The position numbers and the translations under genes are program-made. Source: Siphonodentalium dalli (Eukaryota > Mollusca > Scaphopoda > Gadilida > Siphonodentaliidae). Taken from it: a DNA stretch of 64,000 nt. This document shows positions 33,184-46,600 of this stretch, piece after piece. The stretch is taken from positions 148,583,559-148,647,558 of the forward strand of contig CP136066.1 of the NCBI GenBank assembly GCA_032622095.1. Direction: 5' to 3'. The notes under the pieces were generated by a model that worked only from the letters and a program-made list of their open reading frames with translations, had not been told where the DNA came from and did no database searches. How positions within the stretch are numbered: the first letter of the stretch is position 1; each line of letters opens with the position of its first letter.

Positions 33184-33719
33184 CACCACACAATTCAGCC
33201 ATTACACAAATAATGTCTACGAAGAGTGGGAATGATTAGATATTACAATTGAGATGTCAGAAAGAATTCCCAGTGATGACATTGATGAAATTGAAGTTAT
33301 TCATCCAATATAATGTGGTATACTCAATGATGGCACAAGGGAAGCGCTGAACATGATTGAAATAACCCGCCATGATAGCAAGACTATCACAAACTAAGAA
33401 AAGATTGTCCAAAATCTATAACAAGGCATCAATCAGAAGCTCACATTTCCCTAATAGCTTCTCGAATGATAAACTTCGCAAAATACGAAGTTATGACTGT
33501 TTGAATGGAAACATCAGCCAAGTTGCCAACAACCATGCAAATACACCCAAATATGATAAATGGATGTTCACCTTAACTTGGAAGAAAAAACATGGTTGGT
33601 CTTATAAAACTGACACAAGTAGATTGACTAACTCATGAACTTAATTTAGACTGTACCAAAGGTAAATGAAATCATTCACATTGTGAATTTTAATTGTTAT
33701 ATGGATGGTTACTAGATCA

Positions 33720-34900
33720 CAGGGTTGGGGTAATCGTAATCAGTAATTGTAATCAAAGTAATCGATTACAAAATTTGGAATAATCGCCTGTAATCAGTAA
33801 TCACGACATTGTTTGATTACAAGTAATCGTAATCGATTACTTTCAAATGTACCTATAATCATGATTACATTTTCATTATTTTTCGATTACTTTTACTAAA
33901 AAATCCATATGGATGGCTATTGGGTACTCCAAATTCATACTGTAGTACTGTGGAGTGTGTACAGATACAATCAATGTATCAGAAAGTTAGTACAATTTGT
34001 TCATGTGATACACTGTACATTCTGGCAGTGGACACATATTAACAACACACAATTGCTGAAATGTTGAATACAGCATGTATGGCAAGAAACTTTTGATACA
34101 GACAATGAAATGTTCTAATATGATTAAAATAGGGTAGCCAACTTCAATTAGGATTATATATTATTGGGACTGCTGCAGACAATGGCTGTAGACTCACACT
34201 GGTACAATAGTGCTAATTAACTTAACAAAGCAGGTGTGATGTACATCGGTAGACCTAATTAGCTAGTTTGTCATTTACTGCACTCATGGAGTTAAGCCTC
34301 AGTTAATCCTCATCAGGATAACAATGGATTATCATCAAATAAATCTTAGTGTTATTTTCATTGTGTTTGGGTATTGAATATATTATTATTATTACATCTT
34401 TATTTCCTCCATAAATGAAGATTGACATAAATTAACAAACATGAATATTACAATAGCATTATATACAATGGAACAACAATGTGTGGTGCACCCCTGAAAA
34501 TAAGACATTTATAATATAATAATTTGACTCCATTGGCATGTATCTGTAAAAAAAAAAATCAATGTGTAGACATATATTGTCAATTATCGCACGAGAGTCT
34601 CTCCAAGAAATATGGAACTGTGTGTGCATTTATTGCTTGCTTCTTTCTATTGATTTAGTCATTTCTTATTTCCATGTTATGTAGGGATGTTTTATTCAAT
34701 CAAATTTTATATTTTAATTTAATTTATTTCATTATTTATTCCTATGCGATCAGAATGGTTGGAAACTAACAATTGTAATAAAAAAGTAATCGATTACATC
34801 TACCAAAGTAATTGTAATCGTAATCGATTACATTGAAAAAAATGTAATCAGTAATCGTAATCATGTAAATCAAAAGTGGCATGTAATCGCCCCAACCCTG
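33720..34900. mobile_element. 1181-bp non-autonomous hAT-type element
   Basis: The termini CAGGGTTGGGG and CCCCAACCCTG are inverted, with an exact 8-bp duplication CTAGATCA (33712-33719 and 34901-34908). Subterminal DNA at both ends is packed with GTAATC/GATTAC words, including palindromic GTAATCGATTAC at about 33763, 33829, 34788 and 34821. The interior is AT-rich and non-coding. The superfamily call rests on the CAGGG end and the 8-bp duplication. Confidence 0.9.
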
Positions 34901-37117
34901 CTAGATCAGTTCCCAATATGTCATAACACCAAGGAGAGGAAATCATTTCAGATTGCTGTAATTCTCGAGCAAATGCAACTGAAAATTACATGCATATATC
35001 AAATAGTATCTAGTTCAGTTTGAAATTAAATGGAAAAGACTAAACAATGAAATTTCGAACATTGAATAAAAAAGATGGAAATAGGCGACCCATATGTAGT
35101 CCACATATCAGTATTAAGCATAGACTGCATATATGTGGTCACATAATAGAACATACAGCTTTTTCACAGTTATTTATTATAAAATCGTATTTCATTAACA
35201 AAAGGCTTTACATGTGGAGTCAAATCTTATTATATATTTCACATAATTCAGCACAAATGGATTTTTCAATTCACTCTAACATGGTCACAAGTTTAAACTC
35301 TTTACACTTACAAGAAATGTCGGTGAAGGATTATTTTAATGTTTCATTGGCCAGTGCAATTACAATAGCCTCACATTAGTTAGCCTCCAGATCCAATACC
35401 ACCAGTACAATAGGGTCCACTTGGTGAGATACGAATTCCTATCGATCCACCCACAATAGATTCAGCTTAATGGATCACTCACGCACACACGGAGCACACA
35501 CTTCAAATTCAGCAGTCATTGTGAGTTTTTTGCGCTAGATTAAAAGGGCTCATTATTTACTCTTAAATAAAGCAATTTATTTAGGTACTCCATAGAACCT
35601 ATAGCCCCTATAGTACTTAACAGCGTGAATATATATTTCTTTAGAACCTATTTAACGTTGTAGAACCTGTAGATGACACGTTCCACAAAGAACCTAATCG
35701 TTGGCTCCAAGCTAATTGGGTGAGACCGTCACGTGTGTCGTTGTCGTGTGCAAATGGTCAAATTAAAGTGAAAAAAAATGGCCGCTCATCGACTCGCTGT
35801 CATAGATCTATCGTTTAAAAGTACATTACAACAACGGAGAAACACGACACAACACCCGCTTGCATCTTTTATTTAAAGGCGAATTCGTCGTCGACTTACA
35901 GGTACACTTTTTAAGATTTTGTGTGGCCTAAAATGAAACAATTTGCCGGTTGCTAAGTTACAACGAATGCGTGAACATTGAATTGAAAAATGAATTTATT
36001 TTGGCGAAATTTGGCGAAATTGGATCAAATAGGTTACTTCTTGTACTGTAGAAGTTCTGGAATAATGTCAACACTGTTTGATTAGGGTCTGAATGTGAAT
36101 CGGAGAAGCTGTTAAACTACGTGTATGGTCAAAGCGAAACACGATAGCACTATGTGGTTTGACTGCCAATAAAACTCATTGGAGATTTTTAGGTCGAAAG
36201 GGATTTCTTCGACATACACTGTACATCAGAAAATCCAGATCGAGAAGCAGGGAGCTTTGCCACCAATAGTTCCGTCAGTTACATAATCAAGCACTCTTGT
36301 GCATATTGACACGGTTGAATAATTGTAGCCATCTCTAACCACGTTTTACATTTCATCCAAATCTGTTCACGCCGACGGGTGGACTCCATTGAATGATCTG
36401 GTTCTGTTTCGTATTGGACAGCACAACAATGGGAGCGAATATCGAGTGCACCCGTAGATATTATGTAATTGTGTTATAGTCGACGGGTGTCAATCTAAGC
36501 GCGTATCATGGGGATTGGTGGCATTATTTAAAAAAATCCAATTAGCCACCATCTGGCGATCCCACGTCAAGACAATGTTTGGCGCGAATGGTCAGTCTTC
36601 ACTCCATACCTGCTACTGGGTAAACAAACAACAACTAAGAGCATTAAGCTTTAAGTGCTACGCTAGGCGGTCGGACCTAGATAGCGTTTATTATTAAATA
36701 ATAAATTTCCCTACAATTTCTGATGAATATATGTGCGCTTATATTCATACAGAATTCCAAATATATATGGAAATATATTTACACACTAAGTGTTGTCATC
36801 ACTAAATCCAGCATTCTGATTGGTCGGCGCACACGTGGCTAGTTGCAGTTATTTCTCGGTGAATGCGCAACGCCTCATAACACCAAGCTAATAACACCAT
36901 CGATACGTCATTAGGTTTGGAAAGACGAACGCGTAATGCTTTGGGCGCATTTTGACTCGCGCAGGATTGACTTAATACATCATCGGGTTTCAACATGAAG
37001 AGAAATTGTTCCTATTAACTTTTGTCAAGGGTGCTATTGGGTATTTTGGGCTGATCTTGTCACGATACACTTTTCGATTTAAATATAATTACAAAAGTGG
37101 CTTTTTCGCTAAATGTA
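34901..37117. other. Intergenic sequence; possible extension of the decayed gene
   Basis: A 110-codon ORF at 35047-35379 (MKFRTLNKKDGNRRPICSPH...) has no recognisable domain. A 90-bp segment at 36595-36684 (GTCTTCACTCCATACCTGCT to GGACCTAGATAG) recurs farther on, split by the element at 37889-39547. Nothing else is supported. Confidence 0.4.
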
Positions 37118-37292
37118 TATAAATATAAGGATTAACTGTTTTGTGGACTATTTTTATGGAGATGTAACGGTGAGGTAAGTGGACATAACTTGTATGTAAA
37201 ACCCTTCGGGTTTTACACAAGTTATGTCCACTTACCTCACCGTTACATCTCCATAAAAACAGTCCACATGACAGTTAATCCTTATATGAAAA
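37118..37292. repeat. ~175-bp long hairpin (fold-back element)
   Basis: ATAAGGATTAACTG at the left pairs with CAGTTAATCCTTAT at the right. The inner arms, GAGATGTAACGGTGAGGTAA and GTGGACATAACTTGT, are perfectly matched on the other side, around the loop AAAACCCTTCGGGTTTT near 37200. The inner ~60-bp arms show almost no mismatch, so the element is either young or maintained by conversion. Confidence 0.85.
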
Positions 37293-37888
37293 TGGATCTA
37301 AACTATATAAAACGGATTGAAACATTGTATCATTAGCGCACTCTCTATCTAGGCTCATCGGAATCAGTCACCCTTCACAGACTGGGACGCCTTACAGGGA
37401 AAACCAGACCCATCACTTTATCATTAATTATATATCTTTTATGTGTCGGTCTGGAAACCTGTATCCGAAAAATGATCAATATACCGGTCTCAGGGATAAA
37501 AACGTCGGATTCGTTTTCTTAGTCGTCATCCGATGAACAAACAAGATAGTATATCACGTTTAAAAAAAACTATTTTCTTAAGAAAACCTAACAAACAGGT
37601 ACAGAAAACCGTGTCCGACCGCGACGACAGCTGGCAATAGATTGACCATTCACGCTTTCTGTGCATACCTGGTCACTCAATGACAATCATACTTCGCACC
37701 AGCGACTGAGTACCAATCACATGCACATACCGATAATCACTGACCGGACAATATACACGCGACAAAGCGTTCTTTACCAATTAACTCTGCATGTGCCGTG
37801 AAGACAGTAATTTTCTTCTATACTCCGTAACGCGGAAAATATTATGTCTTCACTCCATACCTGCTACTGGGTAAACAAACAACAACTA

Positions 37889-38374
37889 CGGGGGTGTTTA
37901 TACATTACCCGGCGAAGATCGTATTCGCTTTAGCCTGTAGCGATAACAATAGAGTGTTCATACTTCGCCGGATAAGAATTACGGCTATCCGGATACTCAG
38001 CTATACGGTTTTCAACTTTTGGATAAAATGATTTAGTACAAGCACCTGATTGTCGTATGGATTCTAATTCGCTCTGCGGTTAAGTTAGATGTTTATCTGG
38101 GGTCATGCCGTCATGGGTGATTTCCTTTCAACAATTAACTCGAACAATATTATTGTGCAATCGCTGATAGACCAGCCCGCTTTTCACCTGTGTATATATT
38201 GGTCAGTGTGCCAGTTTGATTGTCTCTAATCAGCTGTCCGTCGGTGGTCACGCACCTTGGTTATAAGCTATTATTATAAATACTAACTGATGATGGTACA
38301 CGTACTCTGCATGTGCATGGTACATTTGTTGCGCATTCGAGGGAATTAAATGTGCTGTTCATGTACATGTATGT

Positions 38375-38464
<90 letters not shown>

Positions 38465-39547
38465 AAGAAATGAGATGGCACGTTTCTATGGATTCAAACT
38501 TAATGGACAATTAGTTCACTAATCTAAATCTGAGTGCGCCGTGGACATATGTACACAGGGACGGGTCTAGAGGCCTGATTAGGAGGTGTGGGACTGTTCA
38601 TCTTTGGAATTTATCGACCGACCGTGGTTATAGCCAGGTGTGAGAATTGTTTTTAATCTGAACCCTGAAAATTGCAAAATCCTAGCATCCAGCCTTAAGA
38701 TTTCCAATTGTTGGACATTTTCCAAACTTGACACATCTCTAAGGTTGGATCATTTCCAACTGATGGCCATTTCAGTCCAACAATTTGGCCAAAAAATAAG
38801 CAAATGTTGCCTAAAGAAATCACCAATAACAAATTGTTGAAAATAATACTACGAGAACGATTTCACATATTGCTGATGTCAAATTTCCAACTATTGCCGT
38901 GTCAGGTATGAAATGTCCAGCTTTTGAATATTTTGATTAAATTTGGGATGAGACGGTCCTACATACATGGACATGGTGAACGCCCGATTAAAATGAAAAA
39001 ACATATTTTATTGTATAATGTGCAAACGGAAAATGTGTCACATTTGATTCGCGATGTTGAAACTTATATACACATGTATATAATATAAAATCCAATCCGA
39101 ATGATTAGACACCAATTTGTAGATGTATGCGACGAAAAGATCTCAAAACTGACAATGACCATGCTTTTGGTGCGACACTCACTTCACAGGCTGTCTATGA
39201 ACCCAAACAAACCATTAACAATGTTGTTTAAATATCTATAAAATTACCAATAGCAATACCTGAAAGTTTGAGTTGGATATTAATAATTTCGGCATTTCCA
39301 TTTCTAAAAAGTTTCATTTCACTATACTGCCCAACCATATCTCTAACATGAAGCGGTTAGATGTTTACATGTGTACAGCAATATCATATTGCAGTTCAGT
39401 GAGAACTAAAACGAAAACTATTAACAAGTAAAGGAGACACATGAATATATGTTTATCTTCGCCGGCGATGTGTAAACACTCTGCATAACCTTCGTCGGTT
39501 AACGGGTTCGCCGGGTAACGGCTTCACCGGCTATGTGTAAACGTCAC
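37889..39547. mobile_element. 1659-bp element with 3-bp CTA duplication (PIF/Harbinger-like)
   Basis: The insertion splits the second copy of the segment at 36595: GTCTTCACTCC...AACAACTA at 37846-37888 and CTAAGAGCATTAAGC at 39548. The intact copy reads AACAACTAAGAGC, so CTA was duplicated. The ends are imperfect inverted repeats (GGGGTGTTTATACATTACCC, and GGTGACGTTTACACATAGCC on the other strand, both followed by CGG.GAAG). The interior holds a (TA)n run (38377-38462) and TTCCAA..TTGG words also seen at 58.6-59.0 kb. No transposase. Confidence 0.8.
38377..38462. repeat. (TA)n microsatellite, ~43 units
   Basis: About 86 bp of uninterrupted TA inside the 37889-39547 element. The apparent poly-(IY) ORF across it is an artefact. 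Confidence 0.95.
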
Positions 39548-40330
39548 CTAAGAGCATTAAGCTTTAAGTGCTACGCTGGGCGGTCGGACCTAGATAGATT
39601 ACAAAAAGAACGGGCTGCAAGGCCAATCTATATAGTCATGCTATAGTTTCCATCCCAGAAATTTAACTATAATCATATATATATATATAGTACTTATATC
39701 GACATGTATGATCAACACATTTCCGCATATCGCCATCAAAAATAAATATATCATAAAATTATCATAAATGCTCAATTTTGGATACTGCAAGACTTGATTC
39801 TATCGGATCACGGACGTAACCGTCCTTTGCACTCTCAGTGCGCCATCGACCGTGCCTCTTGAACATATGGTCGTTTCACCTGCATTTGCAACCGCGGTTT
39901 CCCCGCCTGCTCGTAAAGAGTGAATACCAATATTGAAATTACACTGCCAATATATATAGCATAAACGAGAAACAATTCACGCCATTGGACACGTGTAACT
40001 CAATGTTTTATTTAGTATGATGAGTATGACAATTAGTATGACAATTAAAAACAAATGGCGGAAGATAACTTCATCGGACCACAATTCCCCTACCAATGAT
40101 AGATATTTGGAAATGAGCAAATAAGGACAAACACTTGTATCCATTTTGCTGAAAGCAAAAATTTATCCCCGTCTTCCAAATAATAGTTTTACTTTGATAT
40201 ACCTATTGGTTTCGGAAAATTACACATACTGTGATCTCGAATCCTACACACTTCCGCCCCGACTGAGCTGTATATATGTGGCTCAATTTTCAACATGTGG
40301 ATACGATACATATATATATATATATATATA
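39548..40330. other. Intergenic sequence before the tandem array
   Basis: Completes the duplicated 90-bp segment (to 39597); otherwise unassigned. Short (TA)n runs occur at 39677 and 40311. Confidence 0.45.
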
Positions 40331-40470
40331 TAGCTAACAACACTAACGACCTTAGGGAGACTGTTGAAATAATCCGACCTTAGGGAGACATCTCGATATA
40401 TCATTTTCTATGCATTTTCATAGCTTCTGTGTGTGGTGAGAGCATTTGGTATTAATCGAAAAACCATCAA
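40331..40470 (-). repeat. Inverted fragment of the tandem-array unit
   Basis: ACCTTAGGGAGACTGTTGAAATAATCCGACC and GTGGTGAGAGCATTTGGTAT here are the reverse complement of the segment that in array units reads ATACCAAATGCTCTCACC...AAGGTCGGATTATTTC. So the left edge of the array contains a piece in the opposite orientation. Confidence 0.8.
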
Positions 40471-40699
40471 TTATGTCATTTGTGACGACTATTATAATAT
40501 TTAAAAATATATACCAAGTGTCCCCCTAATACCGTCTCCCTAATGTTTGGTCATTTTACATACAACATGAACCATATTAGGGGGACATATACAATAAATA
40601 CCACTACATGCGGTATTAGGGGGACACATATTAAAAATCAAAGTTATGGAGATACATAATATGTACTTTATATTTTGAAGCCATATTCTTGCAATAGTC

Positions 40700-43600
40700 T
40701 TACGAAATGACTAGATATAATTTAAGATGCTAGCATACGCGACAAATTTAACCCTCAATACACGAATGCGGGACCTGGTTTAATCTTTGTAAAACGCTAT
40801 ATCAGTACATGGCATTGGTTATAATAATCAAAGGCACGGGCGGCGTTCGTTGCAGAAATATCATATGTGTTCAAATCCCAACCAACAGAAGGAATATTAA
40901 AAAATATATAGTTTTGATCATATGCAAACATAATCAGCGCGTAAATAGTATATTGTCCTCAATGTGCACTATGGTGGCGTAAAACGCAGTCTGCTCATGT
41001 TACAGAAGTTTTGCTTTTGTTTACACAACACAACGCAAGTATAGTAGTTGACCACACCAAAATTATATAAACGCTCTTTATTATTTCCATATAAGGAACA
41101 AATAACGCTCTTTATGTTTACCATATCCGGATCTAAACAAAAGCAAGGAAACGTGTAACGGTTTTTCCCTTTCTTTACATAATATGCGCAAAACAACGCA
41201 ATCATATTGGTTAATCACACAAACATTATATAAACGCTCTTCATTATTTCCATATAAGAACAAATAGTAACAAAGAACGCTCTTTATGCTTACCATATCC
41301 GGATCTATACAAAAGTCAGGAAACGTAACGGTTTTTTCCTTTTGTTTGCACAACAAAGTGAAAACCATTGACAATAACATACTGTTTATGCCATATTTCT
41401 GTATGATATAACAACAACTTCTGCCTATATTTTACTATTTCTGTTTATGGTGGTTTTTGACGGAGCTGAATATTTTAACAGCATACCCACCGCCAAAGAC
41501 AGCCCGTATCTTTAATATGAGCAATAAAAGATGTTTTTTTATTAATACCAAATGCTCTCACCATACCCTGAAGCTGCACGTTGCATGGAAAATGATATAT
41601 TGAGATGTCTGCCTAAGGTCGGATTATTTCAAGAGTCTCCCGAATGTCGTTTCATGTTGTTAGGTATATGTATATCATTACATGGTATTGGTTATAATAA
41701 TTAAAGGCACGGGCGGCGTTCGTTGCAGAACTATTCATATGTGATCAAATCGCCACCAACAGATGGAATATTAAAATATATATAGCTTTGTTGAGATGTC
41801 TCCCTAAGGTCGGATTATTTCAAGAGTCTCCCTAATGTCGTTAATTTTGTTAGCTATATGTATATGTATATGAGTACATGGCATTGGTTATAATAATTAA
41901 AGGCACGGGCGGTGTTCGTTGCAGAAATATTAATGTGTGGTCAAATCGCCACCAACAGATGGAATATTAAAATATGTACAGTTTTGTTCATATGCAAACG
42001 TAATCAGCGCGTGAATAGTGTATTGTCCTCAATGCGTACGATGATTGCGTAAACAACAGCATGCTCGTGTTACAGAAGTTTTGCTTCTGTTTACAAAACA
42101 CAACGCAATCATATTGGTTAATCACACAAACATTATATAAACGCTCTTCATTATTTCCATATAAGAAAAATAGTGACAAACAACGCTCTTTATGCTTACC
42201 ATATCCGGATCTATACAAAAGTCAGGAAACGTAACGGTTTTTTCCTTTTGTTTGCACAACAAAGTGAAAACAATTGACAATAACATACTGTTTATGCCAT
42301 ATTTCTGTATGATATAACAACAACTTCTGCCTATATTTTACTATTTCTGTTTATGGCGGTTTTTGACGGAAATGAATATTTAACAGCATACCCACCGCCA
42401 ACACCACCCGTATCTTTAATATGAGCAATAAAAGATGTTTTTTTATTAATACCGAATGCTCTCACCATACCCAGAAGCTGCACGTTGCATGGAAAATGAT
42501 ATATTGAGATGTCTGCCTAAGGTCGGATTATTTCAAGAGTCTCCCGAATGTCGTTTCATGTTGTTAGATATATGTATATCATTACATGGTATTGGTTATC
42601 ATAATTAAAGGCACGGGCGCCGTTCGTTGCAGAACTATTCATATGTGATCAAATCGCCAACAACAGATAGAATATTAAAATATATATAGCTTTGTCGAGA
42701 TGTCTCCCTAAGGGTGGATACACACATGCATGTAATCTCTGTAAATATCGTGTATTTGGAGTTTTACATGGATCATACACACCGTGTAATATGTGTCCGC
42801 TGACAACCCAATCATTGCGACTGTGTTTGACCACAGTGAGTTAAACTCTGAACCGCTGAAGAGCCGTTGACTGGGACAAAGTCGTCAGGCCGCTTAAAAT
42901 AATTATTCGCGCGATAACTCAAATGGTCGACGTTCTGTTTATATCATTGTCAGTCTTCTATTGATGTTAATACCAGTGATGGTCTCTTCCCCAACGCATG
43001 GGGCTATGACCCCCAACATGCACGGGGAGCTATATTATCACAGAAGCTACCGAATTCACCATTGCATATTTCCTCGACGGGGGGTGTGCACGCAGCACCC
43101 TGAATCATGACACCCTGCTTTATAAATATCGTAGTCATGTCTGCCGTGTCTGTTTTCTACGAGTGATTAATCTAATATGCAGCAATTTATGCTATTCATA
43201 TAATTATTAACATATTATACAGCTTTAAATTTGAATGCATGGTGTTGCTGTTTGTCTTCATTCGGCGAAAGGGTTGCCTAGCTACGAGTTCCCAACTACG
43301 TCACCTTTCCTCTCTTGTGTTATACAGTTATACATGTATACGCAAAATTTTCAACTATGGAATATTTAAGTAAAACATTATATTGTAATTCTTGCCCAGA
43401 TAATCGCGGCTGATACATTGAATTAACTCCCTTAGTTATTGGAAGCTTTCGAGAACCAGCCCCTCCCCCAATCATGGATTATGGTCGAAAATGTTATAAT
43501 CCAAGCTTGTGACAGTTAGGAGCTTGTTCAACCTTTGGCTTGGGAAACATATATATAAATGGGGGGGGGGGGGGGTGGTGTCACTCTTTTTAATTTCAAC

Positions 43601-46600
43601 GCTGTACCTGCATTATTTTTTGGCGCTATAATGAATATTTGCAATCCCAATTGAATTAATGTTATCACATGAGCTCGCTCTCAAATTATCAGAGAAATCT
43701 CAACAAGCCGGTATCATCATATAAAAGAATTCTGCATATTTTATTTTTGTTTTGGATAACCCTGTTTCCAAGAAATGACAGAAACAAATCAAGTATAAAA
43801 TCGACCGGCTCTAATCCACTTTTCGAAATGAATTATAACTCGTGAAAAACAGCAATATATATCAGACAAGAATTACCCATTTCGGCATCCATGGAAGAAG
43901 ACATGTTTATGGTTGGCCTGAAATTTCTTGATGGCAGTTTGTTTGATAATGGCTTATAACTACTCACTGGTGAAATTGACCTCTCGCGCGCAGGTGATTA
44001 ATTTTGTCAATTATTGGTGTGGCCATGTAAAATACATGTATTTTACATACAGACATTACATGCATGTGTGTATCCACCCTTAGGTCGGATTATTTCAAGA
44101 GTCTCCCTAATGTCGTTAATTTTGTTAGCTATATGTATATGTATATCAGTACATGGCATTGGTTATAATAATTAAAGGCACGGGTGGCGTTCGTTGCAGA
44201 ACTATTCATATGTGATCAAATCGCCACCAACAGATGGAATATTAAAATATATATAGCTTTGTCGAGATGTCTCCCTAAGGTCGGATTATTTCAAGGGTCT
44301 CCCTAATGTCGTTGATTTTGTTAGCTATATGTATATGTATATCAGTACATGGCATTGGTTATAATAATTAAAGGTACGGGCGGTGTTCGTTGCAGAAATA
44401 TTAATATGTGGTCAAATCGCCACCAACAGATGGAATATTAAAATATGTACAGTTTTGTTCATATCCAAACGTAATCAGCGCGTGAATAGTGTATTGTCCT
44501 CAATGTGTACGATGATTGCGTAAACAACAGCATGCTCGTGTTACAGAAGTTTTGCTTCTGTTTACATAACACAACGTAATCATATTGGTTAATCACACAA
44601 ACATTATATAAACGCTCTTCATTATTTCCATAAAGAAAAATAGTAACAAAGAACGCTCTTTATGCTTACCATATCCGGATCTATACAAAAGTCAGGAAAC
44701 GTAACGGTTTTTTCATTTTGTTTGCACAACAAAGTGAAAACAATTGACAATAACATACTGTTTATGCCATATTTCTGTTTGATATAACAACAGATTCTGC
44801 CTATATCTTACTATTTCTGTGTATGGCGGTTTTTGACGGAGATGAATATTTTAACAGCATACCCACCGCCAACACCGCCCGTATCTATAATATGAGCTAT
44901 AAAAGATGTTTTTTTATTAATACCAAATGCTCTCACCATACCCTGAAGCTGCACGTTGCATGGAAAATGATATATTGAGATGTCTGCCTAAGGTCGGATT
45001 ATTTCAAGAGTCTCCCGAATGTCGTTTCATGTTGTTAGGTACATGTATATCATTACATGGTATTGGTTATAATAATTAAAGGCACGGGCGGCGTTCGTTG
45101 CAGAACTATTCATATGTGATCAAATCGCCACCAACAGATGGAATATTAAAATATATATAGCTTTGTCGAGATGTCTCCATAAGGTCGGATTATTTCAAGA
45201 GTCTCCCTAATGTCGTTAATTTTGTTAGCTATATGTATATGTATGTGAGTACATGGCATTGGTTATAATAATTAAAGGCACGGGCGGTGTTCTTTGCAGA
45301 AATATTAATATGTGGTCAAATCGCCACCAACAGATGGAATATTAAAATATGTACAGTTTTGTTCATATGCAAACGTAATCAGCGCATGAATAGTGTATTG
45401 TCCTCAATGTGTACGATGATTGCGTAAACAACAGCATGCTCGTGTTACAGAAGTTTTGCTTCTGTTTACATAACACAACGCAATCATATTGATTAATCAC
45501 ACAAACATTATATAAACGCTCTTCATTATTTCCATATAAGAAATATAGTAACAAACAACGCTCTTTATGCTTACCATATCCGGATCTATACAAAAGTCAG
45601 GAAACGTAACGTACTGTTTATGCCATAGTTATGTATGATATAACAACAAATTCTGCCTATATTTTACTATTTCTGTTTATGGCGGTTTTTGACGGAGCTG
45701 AATATTTTAACAGCATACCCACCGCCAAAGACAGTCCGTATCTTTAATATGACCAATAAAAGATGTTTTTGTATTAATACCAAATGCTCTCACCATACCC
45801 TGAAGCTGCACGTTGCATGGAAAATGATATATTGAGATGTCTGCCTAAGGTCGGATTATTTCAAGAGTCTCCCGAATGTCGTTTCATGTTGTTAGGTATA
45901 TGTATATCATTACATGGTATTGGTTATAATAATTAAAGGCACGGGCGGCGTTCGTTGCAAAACTATTCATATGTGATCAAATCGCCACCAACAGATGGAA
46001 TATTAAAATATATATAGCTTTGTTGAGATGTCTCCCTAAGGTCGGATTATTTCAAGAGTCTCCCTAATGTCGTTAATTTTGTTAGCTATATGTATATGTA
46101 TATGAGTACATGGCATTGGTTATAATAATTAATGGCACGGGCGGTGTTCATTGCAGAAATATTAATATGTGGTCAAATCGCCACCAACAGATGGAATATT
46201 AAAATATGTACAGTTTTGTTCACATGCAAACGTAATCAGCGCGTGAATAGTGTATTGTCCTCAATGTGTACGATGATTGCGTAAACAACAGCATGCTCGT
46301 GTTACAGAAGTTTTGCTTCTGTTTACAAAACACAACGCAATCATATTGGTTAATCACACAAACATTATATAAACGCTCTTCATTATTTCCATATAAGAAC
46401 AATAGTAACAAAGAACGCTCTTTATGCTTACCATATCCGGATCTATACAAAAGTCAGGAAACGTAACGGTTTTTTCCTTTTGTTTGCACAACAAAGTGAA
46501 AACAAATGACAATAACATACTGTTTATGCCATATTTCTGTTTGATATAACAACATATTCTGCCTATATTTTACTATTTCTGTGTATGGCGGTTTTTGACG

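Noticed and set aside
38313-38522. ORF with a long (IY)n run
   Set aside because: It is the (TA)n microsatellite in translation.
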